A stretch of 64,000 nt of DNA from Desulfobacteraceae bacterium (GTDB lineage Bacteria; Desulfobacterota; Desulfobacteria; Desulfobacterales; Desulfosalsimonadaceae). A program made the position numbers and the translations under genes. Location of the stretch: assembly GCA_014237465.1 (NCBI GenBank), contig JABZFM010000019.1:1-64000 (forward strand), read 5' to 3'. Shown one piece after another: positions 24,467 through 33,185 of the stretch (its first letter is position 1; every line of letters begins with the position of its first letter). The notes below the pieces were generated by a model. That model did no database searches, had not been told where the DNA came from, and saw only the letters and a program-made list of their open reading frames with translations.

Positions 24467-25638
24467 GGTTTCTCCACTTTTACTCCGTCAACAACGTTTT
24501 GTCCCGGGTGTGAGACAAAACGGTCACCGCTTTTCAAACCGGAAAGTACTTCCAAAAAATTGCCAAATGGACGCCCCGGCCGAATGAGCCTGAAATGCGC
24601 AATAGAATCGGCGTCAACCAGAAATATCCCGCTGAGCTGACCATGATGGATCACGGCTGTTTCAGGAACCAGAATCATGCCGGTTTCACCGATCGGAATC
24701 AATACCCGCGCATACATGCCGGCACGGATTGCCGGAAGATCCGGCAAGCTCACGTTGACCTGAAAAGACCGGATGGATGGATCTGCCGCCGGATTAATCG
24801 TTTTAATTTCTCCGGCCAGGGCCTCGTTTTGAAACGAAGGAATACGGACGGATAATCGATCGCCGATATTTACCTGATGGATATGTGATTCCGGCAAAAC
24901 CATTTGAATTTCAAAGGAACCGATCGCTTCCAGCCTGATCAGGGGGGTGCCCGGAGCCGCCAGATCTCCTTTATCCTTAAGTTTGCCGGTCACGGTGGCA
25001 TCAAAGGGAGCCGTGACGGTGGTATCATTAAATGCTGTTTTCGCAGCCAAAAGCGCGGCTTTTGCCTGTTCAACTCTATTATAAGACGCCTCGCGCATTG
25101 ATTTTGCCTGTGCCAATGCACCTGCGGCCTGATCGTATCGGGCCTTCATCTCATCAAACTCCTGCAGGCTCACGGATTCATTTTCAAGAAGCATTTCATA
25201 ACGGCGAAATGTTTTTCCGGAAAGCGTTGACGATGCCTGAGCTGATTCAAGGCCCGCCTGGGCCGCCCGGACCCCTTGTTTTGCTTCCGCCAGGGCAGCT
25301 TTCGCCTGGCGCAGCTGGGCGGATAATCGACTGTCGTCAAGGACAATCAGGATATCACCGGCCGCAACCTTGTCCCCTTCCTGGACCATAACCTGTCGGA
25401 TTTCCCCCATAACCTTTGCGGAAACCGTTGCAGCCGTCCGGGGCTGGATAGTTCCCGACGCTTCATAGATTTTCGGCTGTTGAACAATTTCAATAATGGA
25501 TGTGGCGGTTTTCACCACTGCCGATGGGTTTAACGGTGTTGTCCCCGGAGGGATTTCCTCTCCGCAGCCGGAGATCAGGATGATAACTCCTGCTGCGGCA
25601 ACCATTTTTAATTGTTGAAGATATTTTTTAGTTTTCAC
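24463..25638 (-). CDS. RND efflux periplasmic adaptor lipoprotein
   Basis: The 391-residue membrane-fusion protein has a lipoprotein signal ending LISGC (C25), a biotinyl-lipoyl-like half-motif ([20 protein letters not shown]), a long coiled-coil hairpin rich in Ala, Gln and Lys (about 105-195), then a beta-barrel and a membrane-proximal domain. It links the RND permease to the outer-membrane channel. It sits between the TolC-like gene (45 bp upstream) and the permease gene (4-bp overlap). Confidence 0.9.
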   Translation of the reverse strand: MKTKKYLQQLKMVAAAGVIILISGCGEEIPPGTTPLNPSAVVKTATSIIEIVQQPKIYEASGTIQPRTAATVSAKVMGEIRQVMVQEGDKVAAGDILIVLDDSRLSAQLRQAKAALAEAKQGVRAAQAGLESAQASSTLSGKTFRRYEMLLENESVSLQEFDEMKARYDQAAGALAQAKSMREASYNRVEQAKAALLAAKTAFNDTTVTAPFDATVTGKLKDKGDLAAPGTPLIRLEAIGSFEIQMVLPESHIHQVNIGDRLSVRIPSFQNEALAGEIKTINPAADPSIRSFQVNVSLPDLPAIRAGMYARVLIPIGETGMILVPETAVIHHGQLSGIFLVDADSIAHFRLIRPGRPFGNFLEVLSGLKSGDRFVSHPGQNVVDGVKVEKP

Positions 25639-25683
25639 AGCGTTTCACCTTTTTCCCTGATGGCTGTTAATATTTATCCGACT

Positions 25684-27075
25684 TTATTGAAACGAAGATC
25701 CCAGTGTTCCGACAGCCAGTGCAAGCTGCACACGGTACTGAATATGATCTTTTAGCGCCATATTCAAATTATTTCTTGCCCGGGTAAGCGTCAGTTCAGC
25801 ATCAAGCAAAGAAACTATCGAGAGTTGCCCATTTTTATAACGGCTGCTCACAATTCTCAGTGCTTCTATGGCCGCATCTACTGACAATTCCGCCACCTGA
25901 ATCCGCTTTTCAGCACTTTGGAGCTTATAATAGGCTTCCCTGGTTTCAAGCCGGATCTTTTGATTCATTGCCCGCAAATTCGCATTGATTTCGTTTTGAC
26001 GGTACAGCGCTTCCCTCTCCCGTGCGGAGATTCCAAATCCTGAAAAAAGATTCATGGTCACATTTGCGCCCACCGTATAGCTATTTGCCGTGTCATCAAA
26101 GTCCGCAGTATTCATTTCATAGCTGCCATTGATATTGACTGACGGCCAGTGGGCCGACCTGGATTTTTTTATTTCCGTCCGGGCGGTTTGTTCGTGAAGG
26201 TTTATCTGCTTTAAATCCGGGCGGTTGGACAGCGCCTCATTAATCCAATCTTTCAATTCCTTTGCCGGAACATTACTTTTAAACAAAGGGGTTGTCGGTA
26301 ACACATCATCGCTCATTTCCTTTCCCATAACCGCATTCAAAGCAGCCTGCGCAATCAGATACCGACTGTTCGCATCAACCCGTTGCTGCTCCAGTTCCGA
26401 AATATGAACCCGGACCCGAAGAAGATCACTCTTAACCGTCAGCCCGCTTTTGTAACGGTCTTCAATCAAACGCAGTTGCGCCTCAGCTGTCTGCAAAGCC
26501 TGGTTCACCACGGAAACACTCTCTTTTGCAAACACCAGGTCCGTATATGCGGCTACTGTTTGTGAAATAATTTCCTGGCAGGACCGGTCCAGACCGGCGG
26601 CGGATGCCTGATGCGAAAATTCCGCCTGCTGCTGGCCATACCAGGTCTGCCCGCTGTCAAACAGCGGCCATGTCATCCACAGCATGGTGTTGAAATTGTC
26701 TATAGACGAGGGATCATTGAGACTGTCCGGATCAAAATCTTGTTGCGTAATAATCCCCTGGTTCAGTTTCATACCAAACGCCCACATGGGATTGGTGGTT
26801 AACTGATAGGCTTCTGAAATATAAACCTTGGGATAAAAACCGGATTTCGCCTGTGTAATTCGTTCGGCCGAGGCCGCCACTCGGTGCTGGGCCGCCTCCA
26901 GCAGGGGGTTCTTTTCCAAAGCGCTTTCAATTGCAGACTGAAGGGAAAGATTGTAATTCCGGCAGGCTGTCTGATCGGAAAGAGCTGTTTCGGTTAAAAT
27001 AACAGGTAAAAAAAATGCCATTATTACAAACAGAATGATGATTCTTATCCGTTTTATACTTTTCATGTCGTTCAT
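25684..27075 (-). CDS. TolC-family outer-membrane efflux protein
   Basis: The 463-residue protein has an N-terminal signal sequence (IIILFVIMAFFLPVILTETA) and two tandem outer-membrane efflux repeats with the typical SAIESALEKNPLL and LSNRPDL helices. It would form the trimeric channel of the efflux system. It is first in the operon TolC-adaptor-RND, an arrangement common in Deltaproteobacteria. ATG 27075 is preferred over ATG 27066, but the ribosome site is weak. A tandem 21-bp repeat lies about 40-80 bp upstream. Confidence 0.88.
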   Translation of the reverse strand: MNDMKSIKRIRIIILFVIMAFFLPVILTETALSDQTACRNYNLSLQSAIESALEKNPLLEAAQHRVAASAERITQAKSGFYPKVYISEAYQLTTNPMWAFGMKLNQGIITQQDFDPDSLNDPSSIDNFNTMLWMTWPLFDSGQTWYGQQQAEFSHQASAAGLDRSCQEIISQTVAAYTDLVFAKESVSVVNQALQTAEAQLRLIEDRYKSGLTVKSDLLRVRVHISELEQQRVDANSRYLIAQAALNAVMGKEMSDDVLPTTPLFKSNVPAKELKDWINEALSNRPDLKQINLHEQTARTEIKKSRSAHWPSVNINGSYEMNTADFDDTANSYTVGANVTMNLFSGFGISAREREALYRQNEINANLRAMNQKIRLETREAYYKLQSAEKRIQVAELSVDAAIEALRIVSSRYKNGQLSIVSLLDAELTLTRARNNLNMALKDHIQYRVQLALAVGTLGSSFQ

Positions 27076-27113
27076 ATCTTGGAAACCTTTATAGCAGATA
27101 GGAAATTTATATT

Positions 27114-27155
27114 TTCTTAACTATTGAACAGACATTCTTAACTATTGAACAGACA
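27114..27155. promoter_or_regulatory. tandem 21-bp direct repeat upstream of the efflux operon
   Basis: Two perfect adjacent copies, each starting TTCTTAACTATTG and ending AACAGACA (27114-27134 and 27135-27155), lie 39 bp before the TolC-like start. One copy per two helical turns suggests cooperative binding of a regulator to one face. No regulator gene adjoins the operon. A recent tandem duplication without function is the alternative. Confidence 0.5.
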
Positions 27156-27270
27156 AATGCGTTCCAACGAACATGTCTTTCTTTCATGATTGAAGAAACT
27201 GTTATGATTGATATTTTAACTTAATAGAATATATCTTATATGAAAAAAAATGGAAATCAAGAAAAGGAAA

Positions 27271-27299
27271 AGCCGGTCTCCTGGATCAGAAAACCGGCT
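27271..27299 (-). terminator. terminator of tRNA-Ser(GCT)
   Basis: AGCCGGT (27271-27277) pairs with ACCGGCT (27293-27299); on the minus strand the hairpin is followed by a T-rich stretch. It lies 13 bp past the tRNA 3' end. Confidence 0.65.
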
Positions 27300-27312
27300 C
27301 TTTGCATAAAAA

Positions 27313-27405
27313 TGGCGGAGAGACAGGGATTCGAACCCTGGATGCAAGTTTCCCCACATACTCGCTTAGCAGGCGAGCGCCTTCAGCCGACTCGGCCATC
27401 TCTCC
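27313..27405 (-). tRNA. tRNA-Ser (anticodon GCT)
   Basis: The 93-nt class II tRNA has acceptor GGAGAGA/TCTCTCC, D-arm GCCGAGTCGGC, anticodon stem CTCGC/GCGAG around CTGCTAA (anticodon GCT), a long variable arm, T-loop GTTCGAATC and encoded CCA. It reads AGC and AGU. Confidence 0.93.
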
Positions 27406-27457
27406 GGGAATCTGATTTTAATTCGGTATACCACATTTAAAGCCATTCGCCATCAGT

Positions 27458-27479
27458 AAAAATCAGCTTGCTGATTTTT
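27458..27479 (-). terminator. terminator of tRNA-Ser(TGA)
   Basis: AAAAATCAG (27458-27466) and CTGATTTTT (27471-27479) form a perfect 9-bp stem with a 4-nt loop, directly after the tRNA 3' end on the minus strand. The U-rich 3' arm serves as the tract. Confidence 0.65.
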
Positions 27480-27480
27480 C

Positions 27481-27566
27481 TGGCGGAGGGAGTAGGATTC
27501 GAACCCACGGAGCTTTCGCTCAACGGTTTTCAAGACCGCCGCCTTCAACCACTCGGCCATCCCTCC
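27481..27566 (-). tRNA. tRNA-Ser (anticodon TGA)
   Basis: The 86-nt class II tRNA has acceptor GGAGGGA/TCCCTCC, D-arm GCCGAGTGGTTGAAGGC, anticodon loop CTTGAAA (anticodon TGA), a long variable arm, T-loop GTTCGAATC and encoded CCA. It reads UCA and related codons and lies 75 bp upstream of the second tRNA-Ser. Confidence 0.93.
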
Positions 27567-27793
27567 ATCAACTAAAGAAAACTTAATACAAAATTTACAA
27601 TTACAGGTCAATATTATTTTTATCAAATATTTTATATGTAAAAATATTTTCAACCGTTATTTTTGTCCGGTTCAATTGATTCCTTTTCATTTATCAGATA
27701 TGACTTGACCAATATTTAACCCTGATTGATCGGGCATAAAATCAAATCAGGCCAATGTCCCGGGAGAATGATCAAAATGCCCTGCATTGGATA

Positions 27794-27821
27794 TTGACAT
27801 GTAAGTTTTTTAACTTATTAT
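27794..27821 (+). promoter_or_regulatory. sigma70-type promoter with palindromic spacer
   Basis: TTGACA (27794-27799) and TATTAT (27816-27821) stand 16 bp apart. The spacer contains TAAGTT and AACTTA separated by four T residues, an inverted repeat well placed for a repressor. The first gene starts 86 bp downstream after a GGGAGA ribosome site. The rest of the 27567-27906 gap holds nothing I recognise. Confidence 0.55.
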
Positions 27822-27906
27822 ATAGATTTTAAATTAATAACCGATTAAGGGTGTTGACCAGCCGTATTTACCTTAATGCGGCCTTATTTTTTAAGGGAGA
27901 ACCTAA

Positions 27907-28329
27907 ATGAAGCAGAAATACTCAATTTTTAAAGATAATGAAGCTGGCATCGTGACAATCAAAGAATTTGCAGAATTAGAGAAGGGTATGTTTTCATTAA
28001 TTTTTGAAGAAACATACAATAACGCGATGATCCAGACGGCGATCGAGGAAGGAAAGGATGCGCTGATATCTGTTATACGAACTCCGAATCTTTACCCCAT
28101 CGCAGAGTATGCTGAAAAAATAGCAGTCACAATCATCGATCAATTTAAAAACACAGCGCCTGCAGAGGAGCCGATAGAACTTGTTTTTAATGATATCAAA
28201 TTAATGCAGAAAGAGAAAAAAGAGATCCCGGAACCAGACCCAGAAGCAGAAACAGAGAAATCAGTGAAAATTGACGACCTGCTGGATGATGACAGTGACG
28301 CTTCCGAAAAAGACAAGGATAACGACTGA
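27907..28329 (+). CDS. hypothetical protein with acidic C-terminal tail
   Basis: I do not recognise this 140-residue protein. Residues 1-85 look compact and helical; the last 45 residues are highly charged, ending DDLLDDDSDASEKDKDND. The start is supported by AAGGGAGA 8 nt upstream. It is followed after 42 bp by a zinc-ribbon gene and probably shares its promoter. Confidence 0.6.
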   Translation: MKQKYSIFKDNEAGIVTIKEFAELEKGMFSLIFEETYNNAMIQTAIEEGKDALISVIRTPNLYPIAEYAEKIAVTIIDQFKNTAPAEEPIELVFNDIKLMQKEKKEIPEPDPEAETEKSVKIDDLLDDDSDASEKDKDND

Positions 28330-28371
28330 TGCGCGAACAGTGCAGCAGGAACAAACTTAAGGATAATTAAA

Positions 28372-29049
28372 ATGGCATTTGAAACAAAAGAGCAGGTTCT
28401 GGAAAAAATACTCGGCCAGGAAAAGCCTGTATGCCCGAATTGCAACAAAGAGATGGATTTATGGGAAGTCCCGCCGGTCACTTTTAGTGACGGCCTGGGC
28501 TGGGATTCCCCGTATTTATATGTGTGTTTTAATGACGAGTGTCCCATGTATGTCAGTGGATGGGATAATTTAATGGAAAATTATGCGCATCGGGCATCAT
28601 ACCGATGCATCAAAAGTCCGTTTGGAAAAAACTTTGAAGCCATGCCGGTGTTCAGCCCCATGGGCGGCCAGGGACAGATAATTAATGAACAGGTGGTAGC
28701 TGAAAAAGAAGCCCTCAAGGAAGCCATAAAAAAAGGATTTTCCATCCTGGCCGACTGCTACACATCTAAAGATGACCTGACTGTTGTCCGGCTTCTGCTT
28801 GACCCCCACGAACCCGTGCGGGTTCGTGTGAAAGCCGCAGAAATGACGGGCGATCTGGCAGGCCTTGAAGCCATTGACCTGATTAATAACTTTAAATTCG
28901 GAAATGATATTCTGGCAAAAAGCGCAAAAGAAGCGGTAGATAAAATTCATGCCCGGCATTTTACACGGGAATGTCCGTTTTGTGCGGAAATCATCAAAAA
29001 ACGGGCCAAGATATGCAAACACTGTAACCGGGACGTTGCCGGGCAATAA
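28372..29049 (+). CDS. protein with zinc ribbons at both ends and HEAT-like middle
   Basis: The 225-residue protein has an N-terminal cysteine pair CPNCNKEMDLW, another in VCFNDECPMY, and a C-terminal zinc ribbon, CPFCAEIIKKRAKICKHC. Between them, about residues 135-195 look like one or two HEAT-type helical repeats (VRLLLDPHEPVRVRVKAAEM). This suggests a metal-binding scaffold protein; no function is known. It is probably cotranscribed with the acidic-tail protein upstream. Confidence 0.65.
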   Translation: MAFETKEQVLEKILGQEKPVCPNCNKEMDLWEVPPVTFSDGLGWDSPYLYVCFNDECPMYVSGWDNLMENYAHRASYRCIKSPFGKNFEAMPVFSPMGGQGQIINEQVVAEKEALKEAIKKGFSILADCYTSKDDLTVVRLLLDPHEPVRVRVKAAEMTGDLAGLEAIDLINNFKFGNDILAKSAKEAVDKIHARHFTRECPFCAEIIKKRAKICKHCNRDVAGQ

Positions 29050-29112
29050 CAAAAAACCTGATATTCTTTATAAAAAGCACTTTCTACCGGGTCTGGTTCG
29101 CCCTATTTTTTT

Positions 29113-29221
29113 CCCGAGCCTGAGCGGTTCAGGGACAAGGCATTTCAGCTAAGAAGAAACCCCGCTGCAAGCGGGGTTTCAATGGCTGAATAACGCAGTT
29201 CCTGATCCGCTCAGGCTCGGG
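29113..29221. repeat. nested inverted repeat between convergent genes
   Basis: CCCGAGCCTGAGCGG (29113-29127) and CCGCTCAGGCTCGGG (29207-29221) are perfect 15-bp outer arms; the right arm touches the stop codon of the next gene. Inside is a second 10-bp hairpin, GAAACCCCGC and GCGGGGTTTC (29156-29180), probably a bidirectional terminator. The piece from 29178 to 29205 (GGCTGAATAACGCAG core) recurs at 52216-52243 with one mismatch. Confidence 0.7.
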
Positions 29222-30259
29222 TTATTCCTGGTCCGGCTTGACCGCCAGCCTGGAAGGATCCACATCTTCAATCATTCTCTGGGCCCACTTGGTGTCAAAC
29301 TTCAAGTGAATTGAGTAATCATCAAAAACCTGGGGCTGGGCGGCAATGACTGTCATCAACTGCTCCACCTTGTGGTAGGTGTTATGCTTCATTGGCAGAT
29401 TAAAGCTAATCTTCAGCCGGCGACCGAGCAGCATGCGAACCGATTCTTTTTTTGAACTCTTAATAATAAATGAAATCCCCCCGGCAGAAAGGTCCGAAAG
29501 CTCTCCTTTGTAGCCTTTTCCTGTTGGCTTTCCTGCTTTGTCCAAAAGCTGAAACACAACGGTTCCGGAAAGGTTCACCCGTTTATCCGACCGTCGCTCA
29601 ATGCTTTTGCCCGCCAGCTCTTTTTTCACAGAGTCATTTTTCAAACAGTAATCATAGAGCTTTGACTCTAATGCCGGCACCTCTTCTTTCCACTTTTTCA
29701 ATACATCAGTTTCCAGATATGTCGCTTTCACACTGTTTAAAGGGACCATCGAAACCGTGCAAACAGTTGCGGAAAAAAAGGGTTCCTGGCCGACAATATC
29801 GCCGACCCCAAGAATTTTAATCAGATTTTCCTTGCCCCCCTGATTAAAAAGTGCTTTCACCTCGCCCCTGTTGATAAAATATAAGCGGCTGTTTAATTTG
29901 CCCTGCTCCATGATGGGTTCGCCGGATTGAAACTTTTTTGATTTCATTAAATAATACAGCGCATTTCCTTCTGCTGTTGACAGGGGCTCATACAATTTGG
30001 ACCAAATTTCAATATGTTCCCGGTCCAGGCTTTCACTTTTTTCTTCTTCTATGATTTCACTGGACCGTACGATTTCCGTCAGGGCCATCGGGTCTGTTTC
30101 ATACAGTTTTTCATGCAACGCTTCCGCTTTTACAAAATTCTTTTCCCTGGCATATTCCACGATTAAATCAAAGAGCAGCTTGCAGGCGCCTTCCGTATCC
30201 TTTTGATTGATACGCTGATCAGCCAGTGCTTCCCTTTTGGGTTTATCATTGTCGCTCAT
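29222..30259 (-). CDS. cyclic-nucleotide-binding plus PilZ domain protein
   Basis: The 345-residue protein has a helical N-terminus (about 1-90), a cyclic-nucleotide-binding-type domain (about 95-210, FQSGEPIMEQGKLNSRLYF and GVGDIVGQEPFF) and a C-terminal PilZ domain (about 220-330) with the c-di-GMP signature RRSDKR and DLSAGGISF. It could integrate a ligand or cAMP-type signal with c-di-GMP to control motility or surface behaviour. There is no DNA-binding domain. It is a single gene, convergent with the zinc-ribbon gene. Confidence 0.8.
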   Translation of the reverse strand: MSDNDKPKREALADQRINQKDTEGACKLLFDLIVEYAREKNFVKAEALHEKLYETDPMALTEIVRSSEIIEEEKSESLDREHIEIWSKLYEPLSTAEGNALYYLMKSKKFQSGEPIMEQGKLNSRLYFINRGEVKALFNQGGKENLIKILGVGDIVGQEPFFSATVCTVSMVPLNSVKATYLETDVLKKWKEEVPALESKLYDYCLKNDSVKKELAGKSIERRSDKRVNLSGTVVFQLLDKAGKPTGKGYKGELSDLSAGGISFIIKSSKKESVRMLLGRRLKISFNLPMKHNTYHKVEQLMTVIAAQPQVFDDYSIHLKFDTKWAQRMIEDVDPSRLAVKPDQE

Positions 30260-30525
30260 GACCCCCTCCTTATACCGTTAAGACTGGTGCCGCTATTCGT
30301 TTTAAGTATATCGTCAGAAGCGGTTCTTGCTGCTGGATCATATTTTTTCGCTCAATGGTGTTCGTTTTGTTTTTCCCTGTGTGAGCGTTTTTCGTTTAAA
30401 TTCAAGGCTCTGTGTGTTTTTGAAAACTTTGTTATACGTTTTTACCCCTAAACGTATCAGATATTTTTATATCATTTTTTTACCGGTTTGTCCCGTTTGT
30501 TTTCATATTAAATAAAAAAACGGAC
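30260..30525. other. intergenic, nothing recognised
   Basis: AT-rich gap of about 265 bp between the CNB-PilZ gene start and the terminator of the next gene. It must contain the CNB-PilZ promoter, but no element stands out. Confidence 0.4.
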
Positions 30526-30553
30526 AAAAAGACCTTTCTGTCACGGTCTTTTT
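30526..30553 (-). terminator. terminator of the gpmI-side operon
   Basis: AAAAAGACC (30526-30534) pairs with GGTCTTTTT (30545-30553). On the minus strand it lies about 70 bp after the HsdR_N-like gene, the last gene of the run that begins at rplU. Confidence 0.65.
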
Positions 30554-30623
30554 TTAATGACAACATTATCCATAAATGTCGCACTCAAATATTTTTAAAG
30601 TCATTTCCGCCAGTTGACTCTTT

Positions 30624-31163
30624 TTAAAAATTACGTTGAACATTCACATTCATACTGTCATAGGATCGAAAGATAATTTTTTCCTTTTCCTTCCGCTTTT
30701 CAGAAATTAAAGCCGGTTCTATTGTGCTTAAAATTTCTTCAGCTGCTGCCCGGGACGGTATCGCATGTAACCCGTGGTCTATTTTTTTACCGGAAACCGT
30801 ATCAAAAACAACCGCTGTTTTGCTGTCTGAAACCACGGCATAAGGGATCGGTTTGGATTCAAAAATTCGGGATGCGGAAACCACTTCCCTCTCCCGGGAC
30901 TCCAGGGACCCGGCGGCACACTTAATCACCATAACGCTTCTGTTTTCAACGGATACCACCAGGTCCAGCTGGGACGCATATCGACTGCCTTTAATATCGA
31001 TCTCGATGTCCGCGTCAACACGAATATCTTTTTTTTGATAGCCTTTTATTTCCACAAGATACTGTTCAAGGCGCTGCCGGATCTCCTCGACCCCCACATT
31101 GGGAACTGTTTTGCCGGTAATATAATCCACCAGCATATCATAGGCTTTTTCAATATCGGGCAT
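30624..31163 (-). CDS. stand-alone HsdR_N-like protein, degenerate nuclease fold
   Basis: The 179-residue protein matches the N-terminal nuclease domain of type I restriction subunit R, as a single domain. The first acidic residue of the PD-(D/E)XK core is present (ASQLDLVVSV), but the ExK strand reads VMVIKCAAG, so the catalytic Glu and Lys are replaced. SREREVVSASRIFE follows. Similar small proteins occur beside gpmI in related bacteria, as I recall, so it is probably a conserved non-nuclease and not a broken restriction gene. It is the last gene of the run. Confidence 0.7.
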   Translation of the reverse strand: MPDIEKAYDMLVDYITGKTVPNVGVEEIRQRLEQYLVEIKGYQKKDIRVDADIEIDIKGSRYASQLDLVVSVENRSVMVIKCAAGSLESREREVVSASRIFESKPIPYAVVSDSKTAVVFDTVSGKKIDHGLHAIPSRAAAEEILSTIEPALISEKRKEKEKIIFRSYDSMNVNVQRNF

Positions 31164-31212
31164 GTTGCTCTATTCCTGATTTAATTTTTTAACTTAGCCT
31201 TCCCGGTACTTT

Positions 31213-32769
31213 TTATCTGTTCTTCAAAAGAAGAGTTTTTCCGGTCATTTCCGCCGGTTTTTCAACGCCCATAATATCTAAGATGGTTGGCGCGATATCA
31301 CCCAGCACCCCTTCGCTCAAACCAATATCCGGGAGACTATCGCTCACCAGTACCAGGGGAACCGGATTTAATGTGTGGGCGGTAAAGGGCAGGCCTTTTT
31401 CATCTTTCATTTTTTCCGCATTGCCGTGATCCGCAGTCACAAGAACCGCCCCCCTTTTTTCAAGGGCTGCCATGACCACTTTTTCAGCACACCGGTCCAC
31501 GGTTTCACAGGCTTTGACAGCGGCTTCAAGAATACCCGTATGACCCACCATGTCCAGGTTGGCAAAATTCAGCACGATCATCCGGTATTTTTCAGACCGG
31601 ATAAACGATACGGTTTTATCCGCCACCGCATAGGCACTCATTTCCGGTTTTAAATCATATGTTGCCACATCCCGGGGAGACGGCACCAGGTGACGGTCTT
31701 CGTTGGGAAACGGTTCTTCCTCACCGCCGTTAAAAAAATACGTCACATGGGCATATTTTTCCGTTTCCGCGATGCGCAGTTGATTTAAGCCCTGCGTGCT
31801 TATCACCTCGCCGAGAACCTTTTCCAGATGGATTGGCGCAAATGCCACCGGCAGGGTAAATGATTCATCATAGAGGGCCATGCACACAAACTCACATAAT
31901 TTAACATCTTTTTCTTTATTAAAATGTTTAAATCCGGGTTCCGTGAACGCCCGGGTTATCTGTCGGGCGCGGTCCGGTCGGAAATTAAAAAAGATGATCC
32001 CGTCATCATCCGACACGGTTTTTACCGGATTCCCGTTGTTTTCCACCATGACCACGGGTTTGACGAATTCATCGGTTTCTCCCCGGTCATATGCATTTTT
32101 AACGGCTGTTGCCGGATCTTTTTCTTTGGCGCCCACCCCAAGGGAATACAGCCGGTAGGCTTTTTCCGTGCGGTTCCAGCGGGTGTCCCGGTCCATAGCG
32201 TAATAACGGCCACAAATACTTGCGATCCGCCCTGATTTTTTTTCGTCCAGATACGCCTGAAGCGCTTTTATGTATTCAACGCCACTGTCCGGCGGGGTAT
32301 CCCGTCCGTCTAAAATCACATGAACATAAATTTCCGTGAGCCCCTTTTGTATCGCCATATCGATAAGCGCAAAAAGGTGGGTCAATTGACTGTGTACCCC
32401 GCCGTCGGAAACCAGCCCCATTAAATGCAAGGAGGACGCTTTTTCCTTTACTTTTGACATCACCGTGTCCAATGCCGCATTATCAAAAAAGGACCGGTCC
32501 TGTATTGCCATATCAATCCGCAACAGCCCCTGATAAACGATCCGGCCGGCACCGATATTCATATGCCCGACCTCGGAGTTCCCCATGATGCCTTCGGGAA
32601 GCCCAACCGCCGAGCCGGAACACTGCAGCCGGGTATTGGGGTAATATTTTATAATACTGTCTAAAAAAGGGGTTTTCGCCATGGCAACGGCATTGCCGTT
32701 TTCGTTTAACGCAGAAATCCCCCAACCGTCCAAAATCATCAATACACAAGGCCCGTTTACTTTCATCAC
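31213..32769 (-). CDS. gpmI: cofactor-independent phosphoglycerate mutase
   Basis: The 518-residue enzyme interconverts 2- and 3-phosphoglycerate in glycolysis and gluconeogenesis. Metal-binding D14 lies in MILDGWG, the phosphorylated serine is S65 in MGNSEVGHMNIGAGR, and the second metal site is seen in VTADHGNAEKM. Full length for the family. It overlaps rsfS by 4 bp. Cytoplasmic, two Mn ions expected. Confidence 0.95.
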   Translation of the reverse strand: MMKVNGPCVLMILDGWGISALNENGNAVAMAKTPFLDSIIKYYPNTRLQCSGSAVGLPEGIMGNSEVGHMNIGAGRIVYQGLLRIDMAIQDRSFFDNAALDTVMSKVKEKASSLHLMGLVSDGGVHSQLTHLFALIDMAIQKGLTEIYVHVILDGRDTPPDSGVEYIKALQAYLDEKKSGRIASICGRYYAMDRDTRWNRTEKAYRLYSLGVGAKEKDPATAVKNAYDRGETDEFVKPVVMVENNGNPVKTVSDDDGIIFFNFRPDRARQITRAFTEPGFKHFNKEKDVKLCEFVCMALYDESFTLPVAFAPIHLEKVLGEVISTQGLNQLRIAETEKYAHVTYFFNGGEEEPFPNEDRHLVPSPRDVATYDLKPEMSAYAVADKTVSFIRSEKYRMIVLNFANLDMVGHTGILEAAVKACETVDRCAEKVVMAALEKRGAVLVTADHGNAEKMKDEKGLPFTAHTLNPVPLVLVSDSLPDIGLSEGVLGDIAPTILDIMGVEKPAEMTGKTLLLKNR

Positions 32770-33185
32770 GATTCAGCCGCTCCGCTGTTTTCATTAATTC
32801 CAGTTATATCGACATAATCTTCGACAGATATCCGCTCAGCACTCGCCCAGAAGCCCTCCAGATCATAAAATTCCCGCACCGACTCCAGAAACACATGAAC
32901 CAGTATGTGGCCATAGTCCAGCAGGACCCAATGACCGTCTTTAAGGCCTTCAACACTGATGGGTGCGATGCCGTTTTTTTTCAAATCCATTTTTATATGT
33001 TCGGCAATAGCGGTGACCTGCCGGTTTGATTTACCGGAACATATCAGAAATACATCCGTAAACGATGTCTGCGCCCTGACATCCAGAATTAAAAGATCCC
33101 TCGCTTTTCTGCCCAACGCGGCTTTAATAAAATATTGTATCGATGGATCTAATACGTCCGATGGATTTAATACGTCGGGGGTCAT
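32766..33185 (-). CDS. rsfS: ribosomal silencing factor RsfS
   Basis: The 139-residue protein binds L14 on the large subunit and blocks subunit joining in starvation. The family core is clear: DVRAQTSFTDVFLICSGKSN, then VEGLKDGHWVLLDYGHILVHVF and the FYDLEGFW end. The N-terminus has a short extension containing two imperfect copies of LNPSDVLDPS-like sequence. It overlaps nadD and gpmI by 4 bp on each side, indicating tight coupling. Confidence 0.92.
   Translation of the reverse strand: MTPDVLNPSDVLDPSIQYFIKAALGRKARDLLILDVRAQTSFTDVFLICSGKSNRQVTAIAEHIKMDLKKNGIAPISVEGLKDGHWVLLDYGHILVHVFLESVREFYDLEGFWASAERISVEDYVDITGINENSGAAES

Noticed and set aside
30624-31163. Remnant of a type I restriction system
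   Set aside because: No hsdM or hsdS sequence is nearby, the protein looks complete as a single domain, and it sits in a conserved housekeeping run.
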